Assembly (NCBI RefSeq): GCF_000315365.1 | Contig: NZ_CAOS01000014.1 | Coordinates: 1 to 64,000 of the forward strand | DNA from: Desulforamulus hydrothermalis Lam5 = DSM 18033 | GTDB taxonomy: Bacteria; Bacillota; Desulfotomaculia; Desulfotomaculales; Desulfotomaculaceae | DNA: 64,000 nt | Reading direction: 5' to 3' | Shown: positions 8,006-17,709 of the stretch, in pieces | How positions within the stretch are numbered: position 1 is the stretch's first letter | Layout of the letters: each line of letters starts with the position of its first letter | The notes under the pieces: generated by a model | What the model was told of the DNA's origin: nothing | Seen by the model: the letters and a program-made list of their open reading frames with translations, nothing else | The model's database searches: none | Translations under genes and position numbers: made by a program

Positions 8006-8707
8006 GTGAAATTTGGAGTGGTGGTTTTCCCCGGCTCCAACTGTGACGCCGATTGCCTGCACGCCATTCAAACCGTAACCGGGCAGCCGGCCGAGTACAT
8101 TTGGCACAAAACGGGCAGTGTGGACGGCTTTGACTGTATTGTGCTGCCCGGGGGATTTTCTTACGGAGATTACTTAAGATGCGGTGCCATAGCCAGGTTT
8201 TCGCCGGTGATGCGGCCAATCGTTGAGTTTGCCCGCCGGGGTGGACTGGTGATAGGCATTTGCAACGGTTTTCAGATTCTTACCGAGGCCGGCCTGCTGC
8301 CCGGCGCTTTGCACCGCAATAAAAATTTACAGTTTCTGTGCCACGATACTTTTCTGCGCCTTGAAAACAATACCACCCCCTTTACTTGCCGGGCAGCCAA
8401 AGGACAGGTTATGAAAATCCCCATTGCCCACGGTGAAGGAAATTACTATGCCGATCAGGAAACCCTCCAACAGTTAGAAGCAAACAATCAAGTAATTTTC
8501 CGCTACTGCAACCCGCAAGGCGAAGTAACCCCGGCTGCCAACCCCAACGGTTCGCTTAACAATATTGCCGGCATTTGCAACCGGCAGGGCAATGTGCTGG
8601 GCATGATGCCTCACCCGGAACGCTGTGCCGAAGCAGTGCTGGGCAATACCGACGGACAACTTATCTTCCAATCACTTCTGGATTTCTGGCAGAGGAGGTG
8701 CGGCTAG
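8006..8707 (+). CDS. purQ: Phosphoribosylformylglycinamidine synthase glutaminase subunit PurQ
   Basis: A class I glutamine amidotransferase that delivers ammonia to PurL. The 233 residues show the [11 protein letters not shown] start, [15 protein letters not shown], the nucleophile cysteine in GICNGFQIL (about residue 88), and the catalytic His-Glu pair in [10 protein letters not shown] near 205. GTG 8006 follows the purS stop by 3 bp, with GGAGG overlapping the end of purS. The stop is adjacent to the purL start. Confidence 0.94.
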   Translation: MKFGVVVFPGSNCDADCLHAIQTVTGQPAEYIWHKTGSVDGFDCIVLPGGFSYGDYLRCGAIARFSPVMRPIVEFARRGGLVIGICNGFQILTEAGLLPGALHRNKNLQFLCHDTFLRLENNTTPFTCRAAKGQVMKIPIAHGEGNYYADQETLQQLEANNQVIFRYCNPQGEVTPAANPNGSLNNIAGICNRQGNVLGMMPHPERCAEAVLGNTDGQLIFQSLLDFWQRRCG

Positions 8708-10933
8708 ATGACTACGGATCCCAGGGTATGGCGTGAGATGGGCCTCACCGACTCAGAATATGAAAAAATCCTGGACATCCTGGGCCGGGAACCTAATTAT
8801 GTAGAGCTGGGCATTTTTGCTGTCATGTGGTCGGAACACTGCAGTTACAAGACATCCCGTCCCGCTTTGAAAACGTTGCCCACCGAAGGACCGGCCATCC
8901 TGCAGGGACCGGGCGAAAATGCCGGTATTGTGGATATCGGCGACGGGCAGGCGGTGGTTTTTAAAATTGAAAGCCACAATCACCCTTCGGCTATCGAGCC
9001 CTACCAGGGTGCTGCCACCGGTGTGGGCGGTATTCTGCGCGATATTTTCACCATGGGAGCCAGACCGGTGGCGGTGCTGGACAGCCTGCGCTTTGGCCGG
9101 TTGGACAACCCCCGGGTGCGCTACCTGTTTGAAGGCGTGGTGGCCGGCATCAGCGGTTATGGCAACTGCATCGGCGTTCCCACAGTGGGCGGCGAAGTTT
9201 ACTTTGAGGACTGCTACAAAGACAACTGTCTGGTTAACGTAATGTGTGTGGGTTTGCTGGACCAGCGCCACATTAAAAAAGGGGTTGCCGCAGGCATCGG
9301 CAACCCGGTGCTGGTGGTGGGCGCCAAAACCGGGCGGGACGGCATCCACGGGGCCACCTTTGCTTCCGAGGAACTGTCTGAGGCGGCGGCCGACAAGCGT
9401 CCGGCCGTTCAGGTGGGCGATCCCTTTATGGAAAAACTTCTTTTGGAGGCCTGTCTGGAGGTTATTAAAACCGGCTATGTGGTGGGCATTCAGGATATGG
9501 GGGCGGCGGGCCTCACCAGTTCTTCCTGCGAGATGGCCAGCCGGGCCGGCACCGGCCTGGAAATGGATCTGGCCCTGGTTCCCCGCCGGGAAGCGGGCAT
9601 GACTCCTTATGAAATCATGCTTTCGGAATCCCAGGAACGGATGCTGCTGGTGGTACAAAAAGGAACGGAAGATAAAGTAAAAGAGATATTTGCCAAGTGG
9701 GATTTGGATGCGGTGGTGGTGGGCCGGGTTACCGGGGACGGCCTGCTGCGGATTAAAGAGGGCCCTCAGGTGGTGGCGGAGATTCCCGCCCGGGCTTTAA
9801 CTGAGCAGGCGCCGGTTTATTACCGCCCCACCCGGGAACCGGCTTACCTGAAGGAAGTGCAGAACTACCCGCTGGACAACCTAAACCTGCCCGCTGATTA
9901 TAACGAGTTGTTGTTGCAATTGCTGGCTTCCCCCAACATTGCCAGCAAGCAGTATGTTTATCAGCAGTACGACTATATGGTGGGCTTAAATACAGTGGTG
10001 CCTCCCGGTGCTGCTGCGGCAGTGCTGCGGGTCAAGGGTACCGACAAAGGAATTGCCATGACCACTGACTGCAACGGGCGCTACTGTTTCCTGGATCCCA
10101 AAACCGGTGCGGCCATTGCGGTGGCTGAGGCTGCCCGCAACCTGGTTTGTGCCGGTGCTAAACCGCTGGCTGTGACCAACTGCTTAAATTTTGGCAACCC
10201 GGAAAAACCGGAAGTTATGTGGACTTTTTGGCAGTGTATCGAAGGTATGGCCGAAGCCTGCCGGGTGCTGGAAACTCCGGTTACCGGCGGCAATGTCAGT
10301 TTTTATAATGAAAGCCAGGGCAGTGCGGTTTATCCCACACCCACCATCGGCATGGTGGGCCTGGTGGAAAACCTGGCGCATGTTTGCACCCAGGGCTTTA
10401 AGCAGGCGGGGGATGCTGTTTTTCTTATTGGCGAGACCCTGCCGGAACTGGGCGGCAGCGAATATTTAAAAGTACATTTTGGTTTAACCAAAGGCAAACC
10501 GCCTGCCCTGGATTTGCATCTGGAGAAAAAGGTGCAGCATTTTGTACTGGCCGAAATCAAGAGCGGGCTGATTAAATCCGCCCACGATTGTGCCGAAGGA
10601 GGACTGGCGGTGGCCCTGGCGGAATGCTGCATAGCCGGCGGACTGGGGGCAGACATTACCATGGTGCGCCGCTTCCGGGGCGATGCCCTGTTATTTGGCG
10701 AAACACAGTCCCGCATTATTATTAGTGTGGATCGGCAGCGCAGCGTTGAACTGGTGAAAAAACTGGTGGCTGCCGGCGTTCCTTACAGCCAGTTGGGTAC
10801 CGTGGGCGGCGAGTCACTGGTGATTAATGTGGTAAATCCCGGCTGCACCGGCTGCGGCGGTACCCTGGTGAACCTGCCGGTGACCCGGCTGGCAGAAACC
10901 TGGCGGGGGGCGATACCTTGTCTAATGAAGTAG
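8708..10933 (+). CDS. purL: Phosphoribosylformylglycinamidine synthase subunit PurL
   Basis: The synthetase subunit converts FGAR, ATP and glutamine-derived ammonia to FGAM. At 741 residues it is the small PurL type that requires PurS and PurQ. It contains [34 protein letters not shown] (phosphate/ATP site), [24 protein letters not shown], and in the second half [12 protein letters not shown] and [16 protein letters not shown]. The start ATG lies directly after purQ. Its last 16 bases overlap the start of purF. Confidence 0.95.
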   Translation: MTTDPRVWREMGLTDSEYEKILDILGREPNYVELGIFAVMWSEHCSYKTSRPALKTLPTEGPAILQGPGENAGIVDIGDGQAVVFKIESHNHPSAIEPYQGAATGVGGILRDIFTMGARPVAVLDSLRFGRLDNPRVRYLFEGVVAGISGYGNCIGVPTVGGEVYFEDCYKDNCLVNVMCVGLLDQRHIKKGVAAGIGNPVLVVGAKTGRDGIHGATFASEELSEAAADKRPAVQVGDPFMEKLLLEACLEVIKTGYVVGIQDMGAAGLTSSSCEMASRAGTGLEMDLALVPRREAGMTPYEIMLSESQERMLLVVQKGTEDKVKEIFAKWDLDAVVVGRVTGDGLLRIKEGPQVVAEIPARALTEQAPVYYRPTREPAYLKEVQNYPLDNLNLPADYNELLLQLLASPNIASKQYVYQQYDYMVGLNTVVPPGAAAAVLRVKGTDKGIAMTTDCNGRYCFLDPKTGAAIAVAEAARNLVCAGAKPLAVTNCLNFGNPEKPEVMWTFWQCIEGMAEACRVLETPVTGGNVSFYNESQGSAVYPTPTIGMVGLVENLAHVCTQGFKQAGDAVFLIGETLPELGGSEYLKVHFGLTKGKPPALDLHLEKKVQHFVLAEIKSGLIKSAHDCAEGGLAVALAECCIAGGLGADITMVRRFRGDALLFGETQSRIIISVDRQRSVELVKKLVAAGVPYSQLGTVGGESLVINVVNPGCTGCGGTLVNLPVTRLAETWRGAIPCLMK

Positions 10934-12342
10934 CTAACTTGCTGTTGCCGGATAAACCGGTGGAAGAATGCGGTGTTTTCGGCATCTACGGTGCCGGCCT
11001 GGATGTGGCCAGGCTGACTTATTACGGCCTGCATGCGCTGCAGCACCGGGGCCAGGAAAGCGCCGGCATTGCCGTGGCAGACGGCCGCCAGATACAACTG
11101 CATAAGGGTATGGGACTGGTAACCGAGGTTTTTACCGGGCAGCAGCTGGAACAGTTCTGCGGCCCGGCTGCCATCGGCCATGTGCGCTATTCCACCACCG
11201 GGGCCAGCCAGCCCCTTAATGCCCAGCCCCTGGTATTTCGTTATGCTAAAGGTATGCTGGGTTTAGCCCACAACGGCAATATTACCAACATCACCGAATT
11301 GAGAGCACAGCTGGCTGCCACCGGTTCGGTTTTCCAGTCCTCCACCGACAGTGAAGTGGTGGTAAACCTGATTGCCCGTTATAACGCCAACAGTTTGGAA
11401 GAAGCCTTGATGAAATGTATGATTGATGTAAAAGGGGCTTATTCACTGCTAATACTAACCGAAAATGCCCTCTATGCCGCCCGGGATCCTCACGGTTTCC
11501 GTCCCCTGTGTCTGGGCCGGCTGGGGGATGCCTATGTGGTTGCTTCCGAGTCCTGCGCCCTGACCACGGTGGGCGCCGCCTTCCTGCGGGATATTGAACC
11601 GGGGGAAATTATTCGCATCGACCAGTCGGGCCTGACGGTCACCCGGGGCTTAACAGCCCAACAGCCGGCCCATTGTATTTTTGAATATATTTACTTTGCC
11701 AGGCCTGACAGCACTCTGGACGGCTTTAACGTTAACCTGGTGCGGCGGGAAATGGGGCGGCAGCTGGCCCGGGAATATCCGGTGGCGGCGGATATTGTGA
11801 TTGCGGTACCGGATTCCGGGACGGCGGCAGCCAGGGGTTATGCAGAGGAGTCCGGCATTCCCTTTGAAGAAGGTTTGATGAAAAACCGTTATGTGGGCCG
11901 CACCTTTATTCAGCCCACCCAGGCCATGCGGGAAATAGGCGTTAAGCTCAAATTAAATCCCATCCGGGAAGTGCTGCAGGATAAGCGCGTGGTGATGGTG
12001 GACGATTCTATCGTACGGGGCACTACCAGCCAAAAACTGGTAGCCATGCTGCGGCAGGCGGGGGCCCGGGAGGTACACCTGTGCATCAGCTCGCCGCCGG
12101 TGCGCCGCTCCTGCTATTACGGCATTGATACCTCGGACGAACAAGAGTTGATTGCAGCCAAGTTGCCGCTGGAAGAGATCCGCCGCAACATTGATGCCGA
12201 CGGCCTGCATTACCTTAGTTTAGAGGGCTTGCTGGATATTTTTGCGCCCCGGCAAAATCATTTCTGCACAGCCTGCTTTAACGGTCACTATCCGGTGGAG
12301 GTAGCCAAGCCTAAGGAAAGCGGCAAGTATAGTTTAGAATAA
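10918..12342 (+). CDS. purF: Amidophosphoribosyltransferase (glutamine PRPP amidotransferase)
   Basis: It catalyses the committing step of purine synthesis, PRPP to phosphoribosylamine. The 474 residues begin with a ~17-residue propeptide that is expected to be removed to expose Cys18 (ECGVFGIYG), the N-terminal glutaminase nucleophile. The PRPP-binding loop is [14 protein letters not shown] near residue 360. Cysteines in AHCIFEY, SCYYGID and HFCTACFNG fit the [4Fe-4S] type seen in Bacillus. The start is TTG 10918, inside the end of purL, after a G-rich GGCGGGGGG; no later start keeps Cys18 near the N-terminus. Confidence 0.93.
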   Translation: MSNEVANLLLPDKPVEECGVFGIYGAGLDVARLTYYGLHALQHRGQESAGIAVADGRQIQLHKGMGLVTEVFTGQQLEQFCGPAAIGHVRYSTTGASQPLNAQPLVFRYAKGMLGLAHNGNITNITELRAQLAATGSVFQSSTDSEVVVNLIARYNANSLEEALMKCMIDVKGAYSLLILTENALYAARDPHGFRPLCLGRLGDAYVVASESCALTTVGAAFLRDIEPGEIIRIDQSGLTVTRGLTAQQPAHCIFEYIYFARPDSTLDGFNVNLVRREMGRQLAREYPVAADIVIAVPDSGTAAARGYAEESGIPFEEGLMKNRYVGRTFIQPTQAMREIGVKLKLNPIREVLQDKRVVMVDDSIVRGTTSQKLVAMLRQAGAREVHLCISSPPVRRSCYYGIDTSDEQELIAAKLPLEEIRRNIDADGLHYLSLEGLLDIFAPRQNHFCTACFNGHYPVEVAKPKESGKYSLE

Positions 12343-12354
12343 GGGGGTTTTGTC

Positions 12355-13407
12355 ATGTCCCAGCCTCAATCACAACCCCTTACCTACGCCGGTGCGGGGG
12401 TAGACATCGAGGCCGGCAACCGGGCGGTGCATTTAATGAAACAGGCGGTGCGCAGTACCTTTCGCCCGGAGGTGCTGACAGATATTGGCGGCTTTGGCGG
12501 TTTGTTTGCTTTACCGGCCGGACGCTATCAGGAACCGGTGCTGGTAGCGGGTACTGATGGCGTGGGCACCAAGTTAAAGGTGGCCCAGTTAACGGGTGTT
12601 CACAACACCATCGGCATTGATGCGGTGGCCATGTGTGTTAACGATATTCTGGCCCAGGGAGCAGAACCGTTGTTTTTCCTGGATTATCTGGCGGTGGGCA
12701 AGTTGCTGCCCGAACGGGTGGCTGAGATTGTCAGCGGGGTGGCCGCAGGCTGTCGCCAAGCCGGCTGTGCCTTAATCGGCGGTGAAACCGCCGAGATGCC
12801 GGGCTTTTACAGCGAGGAGGAGTATGACATTGCCGGTTTTGCTGTAGGTGTGGCGGAGCGCAGCCGGATTATCGACGGTCAAACCATTGCAGCGGGCGAC
12901 AGCATCATTGGTTTGGCTTCCTCCGGCCTGCACAGCAACGGTTATTCCCTGGCCCGCCAGGCTCTGCTGGAAGTGGCAGGCTACCGGCCGGACACCTATG
13001 TGCCACAGCTGGGCCGCACAGTGGGTGAAGAACTGCTGACCCCCACCCGCATTTATGTGAAAACTGTTTTGCACCTGCTGAACAAGTTTGCTGTCAAGGG
13101 CCTGGCCCATATCACCGGCGGCGGCTTGACGGAAAACCTGCCCCGCATACTGCCCACGGGGGTAAAGGCGGTATTAAACCGCACAGCCTGGCCGGTACCG
13201 GCGGTGTTCAGCTTGATTCAACAGATTGGACAGGTGGCCGAGCCGGAAATGTTGCGCACCTTTAACATGGGGATCGGCATGGTGCTGGTGGTACCGGCTG
13301 CCGAGGCGCCGGCAGTATTACAGGAACTGCAACGGCTGGGCGAAACAGCTTACCTTATTGGCCGGGCAGCGGCTGGGGAACCGGCAGTGGAGTATGTATA
13401 TGAATAA
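12355..13407 (+). CDS. purM: Phosphoribosylformylglycinamidine cyclo-ligase (AIR synthase)
   Basis: It closes the imidazole ring, FGAM to AIR, with ATP. The 350 residues show [14 protein letters not shown] at the N-terminus, then [42 protein letters not shown] and [13 protein letters not shown], in the family order. ATG 12355 follows purF by 12 bp behind AAGGGGG. Confidence 0.95.
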   Translation: MSQPQSQPLTYAGAGVDIEAGNRAVHLMKQAVRSTFRPEVLTDIGGFGGLFALPAGRYQEPVLVAGTDGVGTKLKVAQLTGVHNTIGIDAVAMCVNDILAQGAEPLFFLDYLAVGKLLPERVAEIVSGVAAGCRQAGCALIGGETAEMPGFYSEEEYDIAGFAVGVAERSRIIDGQTIAAGDSIIGLASSGLHSNGYSLARQALLEVAGYRPDTYVPQLGRTVGEELLTPTRIYVKTVLHLLNKFAVKGLAHITGGGLTENLPRILPTGVKAVLNRTAWPVPAVFSLIQQIGQVAEPEMLRTFNMGIGMVLVVPAAEAPAVLQELQRLGETAYLIGRAAAGEPAVEYVYE

Positions 13408-13423
13408 TCTGGAGAGTAAAAAC

Positions 13424-14056
13424 ATGGAAAAACTAAGAGTGGGTGTCCTGGCCTCGGGACGTGGTTCTAACTTACAAGCCATTATCGACGGCTGCCGCCA
13501 AGGCCTGGTGCCGGCCCGGGTGGTGGTGGTGCTGAGCGATAAGGCCGGCGCCTATGCCCTGGACAGGGCGCGAGCCGCAGGCATTCCGGCCTTCCATGTC
13601 AACCCGCAGGATTTTGCCAACAAACACGATTATGAAAGGGAGCTGGTGAAAATACTGCAGTCCTACGGGGTACAACTGGTATGCCTGGCCGGCTACCTGC
13701 GGCTGGTGGGGGAGCCCCTGCTGCAGGCTTTTCCCAACCGGATGATGAACATTCATCCTGCTTTATTGCCTGCTTTTCCGGGCCTGCACGGGCAGCGGGA
13801 TGCTCTGGCCTACGGGGTAAAAATTGCCGGTTGCACGGTTCATTTTGTGGACGAGGGCATTGATACCGGGCCTATTATTTTACAGGCAGCCGTGCCGGTT
13901 TACGACGATGATACCGAGGATACCCTGGCGGCCAGGATTCTCCGGCAAGAACACCGGTTGTATCCCGAGGCGGTTAAGCTGTTTGCCCAGGGACGCTTGC
14001 GGGTGCAGGGGAGAAAAGTATTTATTGATCAGGAGCGTGATCATGTTGAAGATTAA
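13424..14056 (+). CDS. purN: Phosphoribosylglycinamide formyltransferase (GART)
   Basis: It transfers a formyl group from 10-formyl-THF to GAR. The 210 residues begin with [16 protein letters not shown] (phosphate loop). The catalytic Asn-His-Asp set is visible in [16 protein letters not shown] and [17 protein letters not shown] chose ATG 13424, with TGGAGAG about 8 bp upstream, over the in-frame ATG 13400, which overlaps the purM stop and lacks a ribosome binding site. Its last 14 bases overlap purH. Confidence 0.93.
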   Translation: MEKLRVGVLASGRGSNLQAIIDGCRQGLVPARVVVVLSDKAGAYALDRARAAGIPAFHVNPQDFANKHDYERELVKILQSYGVQLVCLAGYLRLVGEPLLQAFPNRMMNIHPALLPAFPGLHGQRDALAYGVKIAGCTVHFVDEGIDTGPIILQAAVPVYDDDTEDTLAARILRQEHRLYPEAVKLFAQGRLRVQGRKVFIDQERDHVED

Positions 14057-15587
14057 GCGCGCTTTAATCAGTGTATCGGACAAGACCGGTCTGGTGGACT
14101 TTGCCCGGGGGCTGGCTGCCCTGGGAATTGAGCTGGTCTCCACCGGGGGGACGGCGAAAACCCTGCAGGAGGCCGGCTTACCGGTGCTATATGTATCCCA
14201 GGTAACCGGTTTTCCGGAAATCCTGGACGGCCGGGTCAAAACCCTGCATCCCGGGGTGCACGGCGGCATTTTGGCCCAGCGCACCCAGGAACATTTAGAA
14301 CAGTTGAAAGAGCACAAGATTACCCCCATTGACCTGGTGGTGGTCAACCTTTATCCCTTCCGGGAAACCATTGCCAAGCCGGATGTTACCCTGGCGGATG
14401 CCATTGAAAATATAGATATCGGTGGGCCGGCCATGGTACGGGCGGCAGCCAAAAACCATGCCTATGTGGGGATTGTGGTTAATCCCGCCCGTTATGGCCA
14501 GGTGCTGGCGGCTCTGGAGCAAGAGGGTGATCTTTCCCCGACCCTGCGCCTGGATCTGGCCGGCGAGGCCTTTGCCCATACGGCCGCTTATGATACAGCC
14601 ATCGCCAATTACCTGCAGGGCCTGCAGGGCCAGGCGGGTTTCCCGCCGGTGTTCAGCCTGTCGCTGGTAAAATCCCAGGATTTGCGTTACGGCGAGAATC
14701 CCCACCAGCAGGCAGCCTTTTACCGTGACCCGGCCGTAACCGGCCCCTGCATTGCCAATGCGGAACAGCTGCACGGCAAGGAATTGTCCTATAACAACAT
14801 TCTGGATGCCAACAGTGCTTTGGAGTTGGTGCGGGAATTCCCTGAACCCTGTGCGGTGATTATTAAGCACAACAATCCCTGCGGGGCAGCCATAGCAGAA
14901 TCGCTGGCGGCCGCTTACCAAAAAGCGCTGGCAGCCGACCCGGTTTCCGCCTTTGGCGGTATTGTTGCCTGCAACCGGCAGGTGGATGCCGCAACTGCCG
15001 AGCAAATGGCGCAGATTTTCCTGGAAGCGGTGGTGGCGCCTGATTTTACTGACGAAGCATTGGCCCTTTTAAAGCAAAAAGCAAACCTGCGGCTGCTTAA
15101 GACGGGACCGTTAAGCGGGCAAACCACAGATCTGCTGGAAGTAAGAAAGGTTAACGGCGGGCTGCTGGTGCAGCAGGCCGACCGGGCAGCGGCCGCGCCG
15201 GACCGGCTGCAGGTGGCGACTGAACGCCGGCCGGCGGATCATGAAATAAAAGACCTGTTGTTTGCCATGACGGTGGTGAAACATGTCAAGTCTAACGCCA
15301 TCGTACTGGCAAAAGACGGCCGGATTATCGGTGTGGGGGCCGGGCAAATGAACCGGGTGGGCGCAGCCCGCATTGCCCTGGCCCAGGCAGGTTCCCAGGC
15401 TAAAGGTGCTGTGCTGGCCAGTGATGCCTTCTTCCCCTTCCGGGATACGGTGGACGAGGCGGCCAGGGCAGGTATTGCCGCGATCATTCAGCCGGGTGGC
15501 TCCATCCGGGATGATGAGTCTGTGGCGGCCTGCAACCAGCACGGCATAGCCATGGTATTTACCGGTTTGCGGCATTTCAAGCATTAA
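14043..15587 (+). CDS. purH: Bifunctional AICAR formyltransferase / IMP cyclohydrolase
   Basis: It carries out the last two steps to IMP. In 514 residues, the N-terminal cyclohydrolase domain (MGS fold) shows [19 protein letters not shown] and [11 protein letters not shown], with [15 protein letters not shown] near residues 64-78. The formyltransferase domain has [27 protein letters not shown] and [11 protein letters not shown]. The start is ATG 14043 inside the 3' end of purN, behind a GGAGCG. A longer open frame extends upstream but only as out-of-frame purN sequence. Confidence 0.95.
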   Translation: MLKIKRALISVSDKTGLVDFARGLAALGIELVSTGGTAKTLQEAGLPVLYVSQVTGFPEILDGRVKTLHPGVHGGILAQRTQEHLEQLKEHKITPIDLVVVNLYPFRETIAKPDVTLADAIENIDIGGPAMVRAAAKNHAYVGIVVNPARYGQVLAALEQEGDLSPTLRLDLAGEAFAHTAAYDTAIANYLQGLQGQAGFPPVFSLSLVKSQDLRYGENPHQQAAFYRDPAVTGPCIANAEQLHGKELSYNNILDANSALELVREFPEPCAVIIKHNNPCGAAIAESLAAAYQKALAADPVSAFGGIVACNRQVDAATAEQMAQIFLEAVVAPDFTDEALALLKQKANLRLLKTGPLSGQTTDLLEVRKVNGGLLVQQADRAAAAPDRLQVATERRPADHEIKDLLFAMTVVKHVKSNAIVLAKDGRIIGVGAGQMNRVGAARIALAQAGSQAKGAVLASDAFFPFRDTVDEAARAGIAAIIQPGGSIRDDESVAACNQHGIAMVFTGLRHFKH

Positions 15588-15622
15588 TGTTCAGATAACT
15601 TTCATTGGGTGGAGTGGGATAC

Positions 15623-16888
15623 ATGAAAATACTGGTGGTTGGCAGCGGCGGACGGGAACATGCTCTGGTTTGGAAATTGCGGCAAAGCCCCCGGGTGAAG
15701 GAAATTTTTTGCGCACCGGGCAATGCCGGCATGGCAAACCTGGCTGTGTGTGTAAACATTGCCGCGGCAGACATAAACGGCCTGCTGGACTTTGCCAAAC
15801 AAGAACAAATTGACTTGACGGTGGTGGGGCCGGAAATACCCCTGACCAACGGTATCGTAGATTTATTTGAAAAAGAAGGCTTAAAAATATTCGGTCCCTC
15901 CCGGGCGGCCGCCGAAATTGAAGGGAGCAAGGCCATGGCCAAGGATTTAATGGCCAAGTATCATATCCCCACCGCCCGTTACGCTACTTTTGACAATGCG
16001 GCGGAGGCCCGGGCCTATGTGCAAAAATACGGGGCGCCCTGCGTTATTAAAGCCGACGGGCTGGCCGCGGGCAAGGGTGTTATCGTGGCGGAGGACCTGG
16101 AAACAGCGCTGGCGGCAGTGGATATGATCATGGCCGAGCGGGCTTTCGGGCGAGCCGGTGATAAGGTGGTTATTGAGGAATATTTACAGGGTGAAGAGGT
16201 CAGCGTACTGGCCTTTGTGGACGGTGAAACGGTTGTGCCCATGGTGGCGGCCCAGGATCACAAACGGGCGGGCGACCAGGATACCGGTCCCAATACCGGC
16301 GGTATGGGAGCATATGCCCCGGCGCCGGTATATACGCCGGAACTGGCGGATAAAGTGTTAAAGGATATACTTTATCCCACCGTACGGGCTATGGCCGCCG
16401 AGGGCAGGCATTACCGGGGGGTTTTGTATGCCGGCCTGATGGTAACCCCGGAGGGGCCGAAGGTGTTGGAATTCAATGCCCGGTTTGGCGACCCCGAAAC
16501 CCAGCCGGTGCTGGCTTTACTGAAAACAGACCTGGTGGATATTATTGAAGCCGTATTGGAAGGACGCCTGGCCCGGCAGCCCATTGTCTGGCAAGAGGGA
16601 GCGGCCGTTTGTGTGGTGATGGCCGCCGGCGGCTATCCCGGCAAATACGAAACCGGCCAGGCGATCAAAGGCCTGGAGCGGGTGCCGGACGGTGTACAAG
16701 TATTCCATGCCGGCACCGCCCGGCGGGACGGTAAAATTGTTACCAACGGCGGCCGGGTGCTGGGGGTAACCGCCCTGGGGCGGGATATCCCGGAGGCCAT
16801 CCGCCGGGCTTACCAGGGCGTAGCGGCCATTGAATTTGCCGGCGCCCATTACCGTACGGATATCGGGCAAAAGGCAGTTAACAGGTAA
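15623..16888 (+). CDS. purD: Phosphoribosylamine-glycine ligase (GAR synthetase)
   Basis: This ATP-grasp enzyme joins phosphoribosylamine and glycine. The 421 residues begin MKILVVGSGGREHALVWKL. They contain VVGPEIPLTNGIVD, the ATP-grasp loops VIKADGLAAGKGVIVA and GPNTGGMGAYAPAP, and the metal-binding EFNARFGDPETQ. ATG 15623 has GGTGGAG 9 bp upstream; the TTG at 15605 is less likely. It is the last purine gene, and repeat copy A begins 50 bp beyond. Confidence 0.95.
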   Translation: MKILVVGSGGREHALVWKLRQSPRVKEIFCAPGNAGMANLAVCVNIAAADINGLLDFAKQEQIDLTVVGPEIPLTNGIVDLFEKEGLKIFGPSRAAAEIEGSKAMAKDLMAKYHIPTARYATFDNAAEARAYVQKYGAPCVIKADGLAAGKGVIVAEDLETALAAVDMIMAERAFGRAGDKVVIEEYLQGEEVSVLAFVDGETVVPMVAAQDHKRAGDQDTGPNTGGMGAYAPAPVYTPELADKVLKDILYPTVRAMAAEGRHYRGVLYAGLMVTPEGPKVLEFNARFGDPETQPVLALLKTDLVDIIEAVLEGRLARQPIVWQEGAAVCVVMAAGGYPGKYETGQAIKGLERVPDGVQVFHAGTARRDGKIVTNGGRVLGVTALGRDIPEAIRRAYQGVAAIEFAGAHYRTDIGQKAVNR

Positions 16889-16938
16889 TCGTTGAGGCCG
16901 CAGGCAGCGGATCTTTCCTAAAATCCAGTCTTAAGTTG

Positions 16939-16956
16939 AGAGGGCATGAAGCCCTC
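16939..16956 (+). repeat. Left copy of terminator-hairpin direct repeat flanking element A
   Basis: An 18-bp sequence (AGAGGGC-ATGAA-GCCCTC pattern) forms a GAGGGC/GCCCTC hairpin. It is repeated exactly at 17223-17240, where a T-rich tract follows. Here no T tract follows, because element A begins at the next base. This fits a duplicated target site. Confidence 0.8.
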
Positions 16957-17222
16957 GCGACCTTTAGACAAAGGTTGCAAAACAAAGTGAGGTGGTTTTA
17001 TGATCCCCTGTCGGCGACTTGTCGAAGCACCGGTAACAGCACTTGATGAGCGAAAGGAGCCATTGGGGTGGCGCCCACAGGACGTGGGCGCCAGCCGAAC
17101 CGGGCCAGGATGGCCCGTTTGAGGCGACCCCAATGGCGACCGGAGCGAATCATAGTGCTGTCGGTGCGTAGACCGGAGCCAAAGGGGATCATAAACCACC
17201 GATAATGTTTGGCAACACTCTG
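16957..17222 (+). repeat. Terminator-associated palindromic element, copy A (long form)
   Basis: A 266-bp element lies between exact 18-bp direct repeats. The outer core stem is GGTGGTTTTATGATCCCC (16991-17008) with GGGGATCATAAACCACC (17184-17200). Inside, ACCG..ACAGCACT (17029-17043) pairs with AGTGCTGTCGGT (17154-17165) and CCATTGGGGT (17060-17069) with ACCCCAATGG (17127-17136). Two closed hairpins are TGGCGCCCAC/GTGGGCGCCA (loop AGGAC, 17069-17093) and CGGGCC/GGCCCG (loop AGGAT, 17101-17117). The 3' tip GGCAACACTCTG resembles the CGACACTCTG tip of the other copies. No protein is encoded. It fills most of the gap between purD and yerC. Confidence 0.85.
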
Positions 17223-17250
17223 AGAGGGCATGAAGCCCTCTCTTTTTCTT
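17223..17250 (+). terminator. Intrinsic terminator at the right side of element A (second hairpin copy)
   Basis: The GAGGGC-ATGAA-GCCCTC hairpin at 17223-17240 is followed by TCTTTTTCTTTC. It is the best candidate for the 3' end of the purine transcript, 335 bp after the purD stop. It is also the right-hand target duplication of element A. Confidence 0.75.
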
Positions 17251-17280
17251 TCTGCGCAGCAATAAATAATAAAGGATTTA

Positions 17281-17292
17281 ACGTTTTAACGT
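17281..17292. promoter_or_regulatory. Short palindrome upstream of yerC
   Basis: ACGTT-TT-AACGT is a perfect inverted repeat in the 115-bp AT-rich gap between the element A terminator and yerC. It overlaps a TTTAACG/TTTTAACG direct repeat. It might be an operator for this gene pair; nothing beyond the symmetry supports that. Confidence 0.3.
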
Positions 17293-17365
17293 CGAAAAGT
17301 GATATTAGAAAAATGATGCAGGCTTTTCCTGGTCATAATAGTAGCTATACGGGAGGGAGATTTGC

Positions 17366-17680
17366 TTGGCATACACCGGAAAGTTGCGGGATAAACTTAA
17401 TGACCGCCTGTTTGAAGCAATTCTTACCTTGCAGGACATTGATGAGTGCTACCGCTTTTTTGAAGATATTTGTACGGTTTCAGAGTTGCGCTCCCTGGCC
17501 CAAAGGTTAGAAGTGGCAAAAATGCTGGAGGCCAACCGTACCTACGGCGAAATTGCCGGCAAAACGGGTGCCAGCACGGCCACCATCAGCCGTGTTAAAC
17601 GCTGTTTAAATTACGGTGCCGACGGCTACAAGCTGGTGCTGTCACGGCTGCCGGATCCCGGTCCGTTAAAGGAAGAATAA
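17366..17680 (+). CDS. yerC: YerC/YecD family TrpR-like DNA-binding regulator
   Basis: A 104-residue TrpR-superfamily protein. The helix-turn-helix is visible in NRTYGEIAGKTGASTATISR (residues ~52-71), preceded by the VSELRSLAQRLEVAKML helix typical of the family. It starts at TTG 17366 behind GGGAGGGAG. In Firmicutes such proteins are encoded next to, and predicted to regulate, histidine genes. Here it lies 29 bp ahead of hisZ, and AATTTAAC sites stand at the hisG promoter. The regulatory role is inferred from that context. Confidence 0.82.
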   Translation: MAYTGKLRDKLNDRLFEAILTLQDIDECYRFFEDICTVSELRSLAQRLEVAKMLEANRTYGEIAGKTGASTATISRVKRCLNYGADGYKLVLSRLPDPGPLKEE

Positions 17681-17709
17681 GGCTAAACATTCAATTACGA
17701 GGTGAAACA

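Noticed and set aside
13226-13423. Upstream extension of purN into purM
   Set aside because: The extra residues are out-of-frame purM sequence. The GART family starts at the [16 protein letters not shown] segment, which has its own ribosome binding site.
13824-14042. Upstream extension of purH into purN
   Set aside because: Arginine/proline-rich shadow translation of purN. PurH proteins begin at the [11 protein letters not shown] block.
16889-17240. Treating the purD-yerC gap as a small protein gene or a CRISPR-like repeat
   Set aside because: Open frames there are palindrome artefacts on both strands. The repeats are dispersed inverted structures, not evenly spaced direct repeats with unique spacers.
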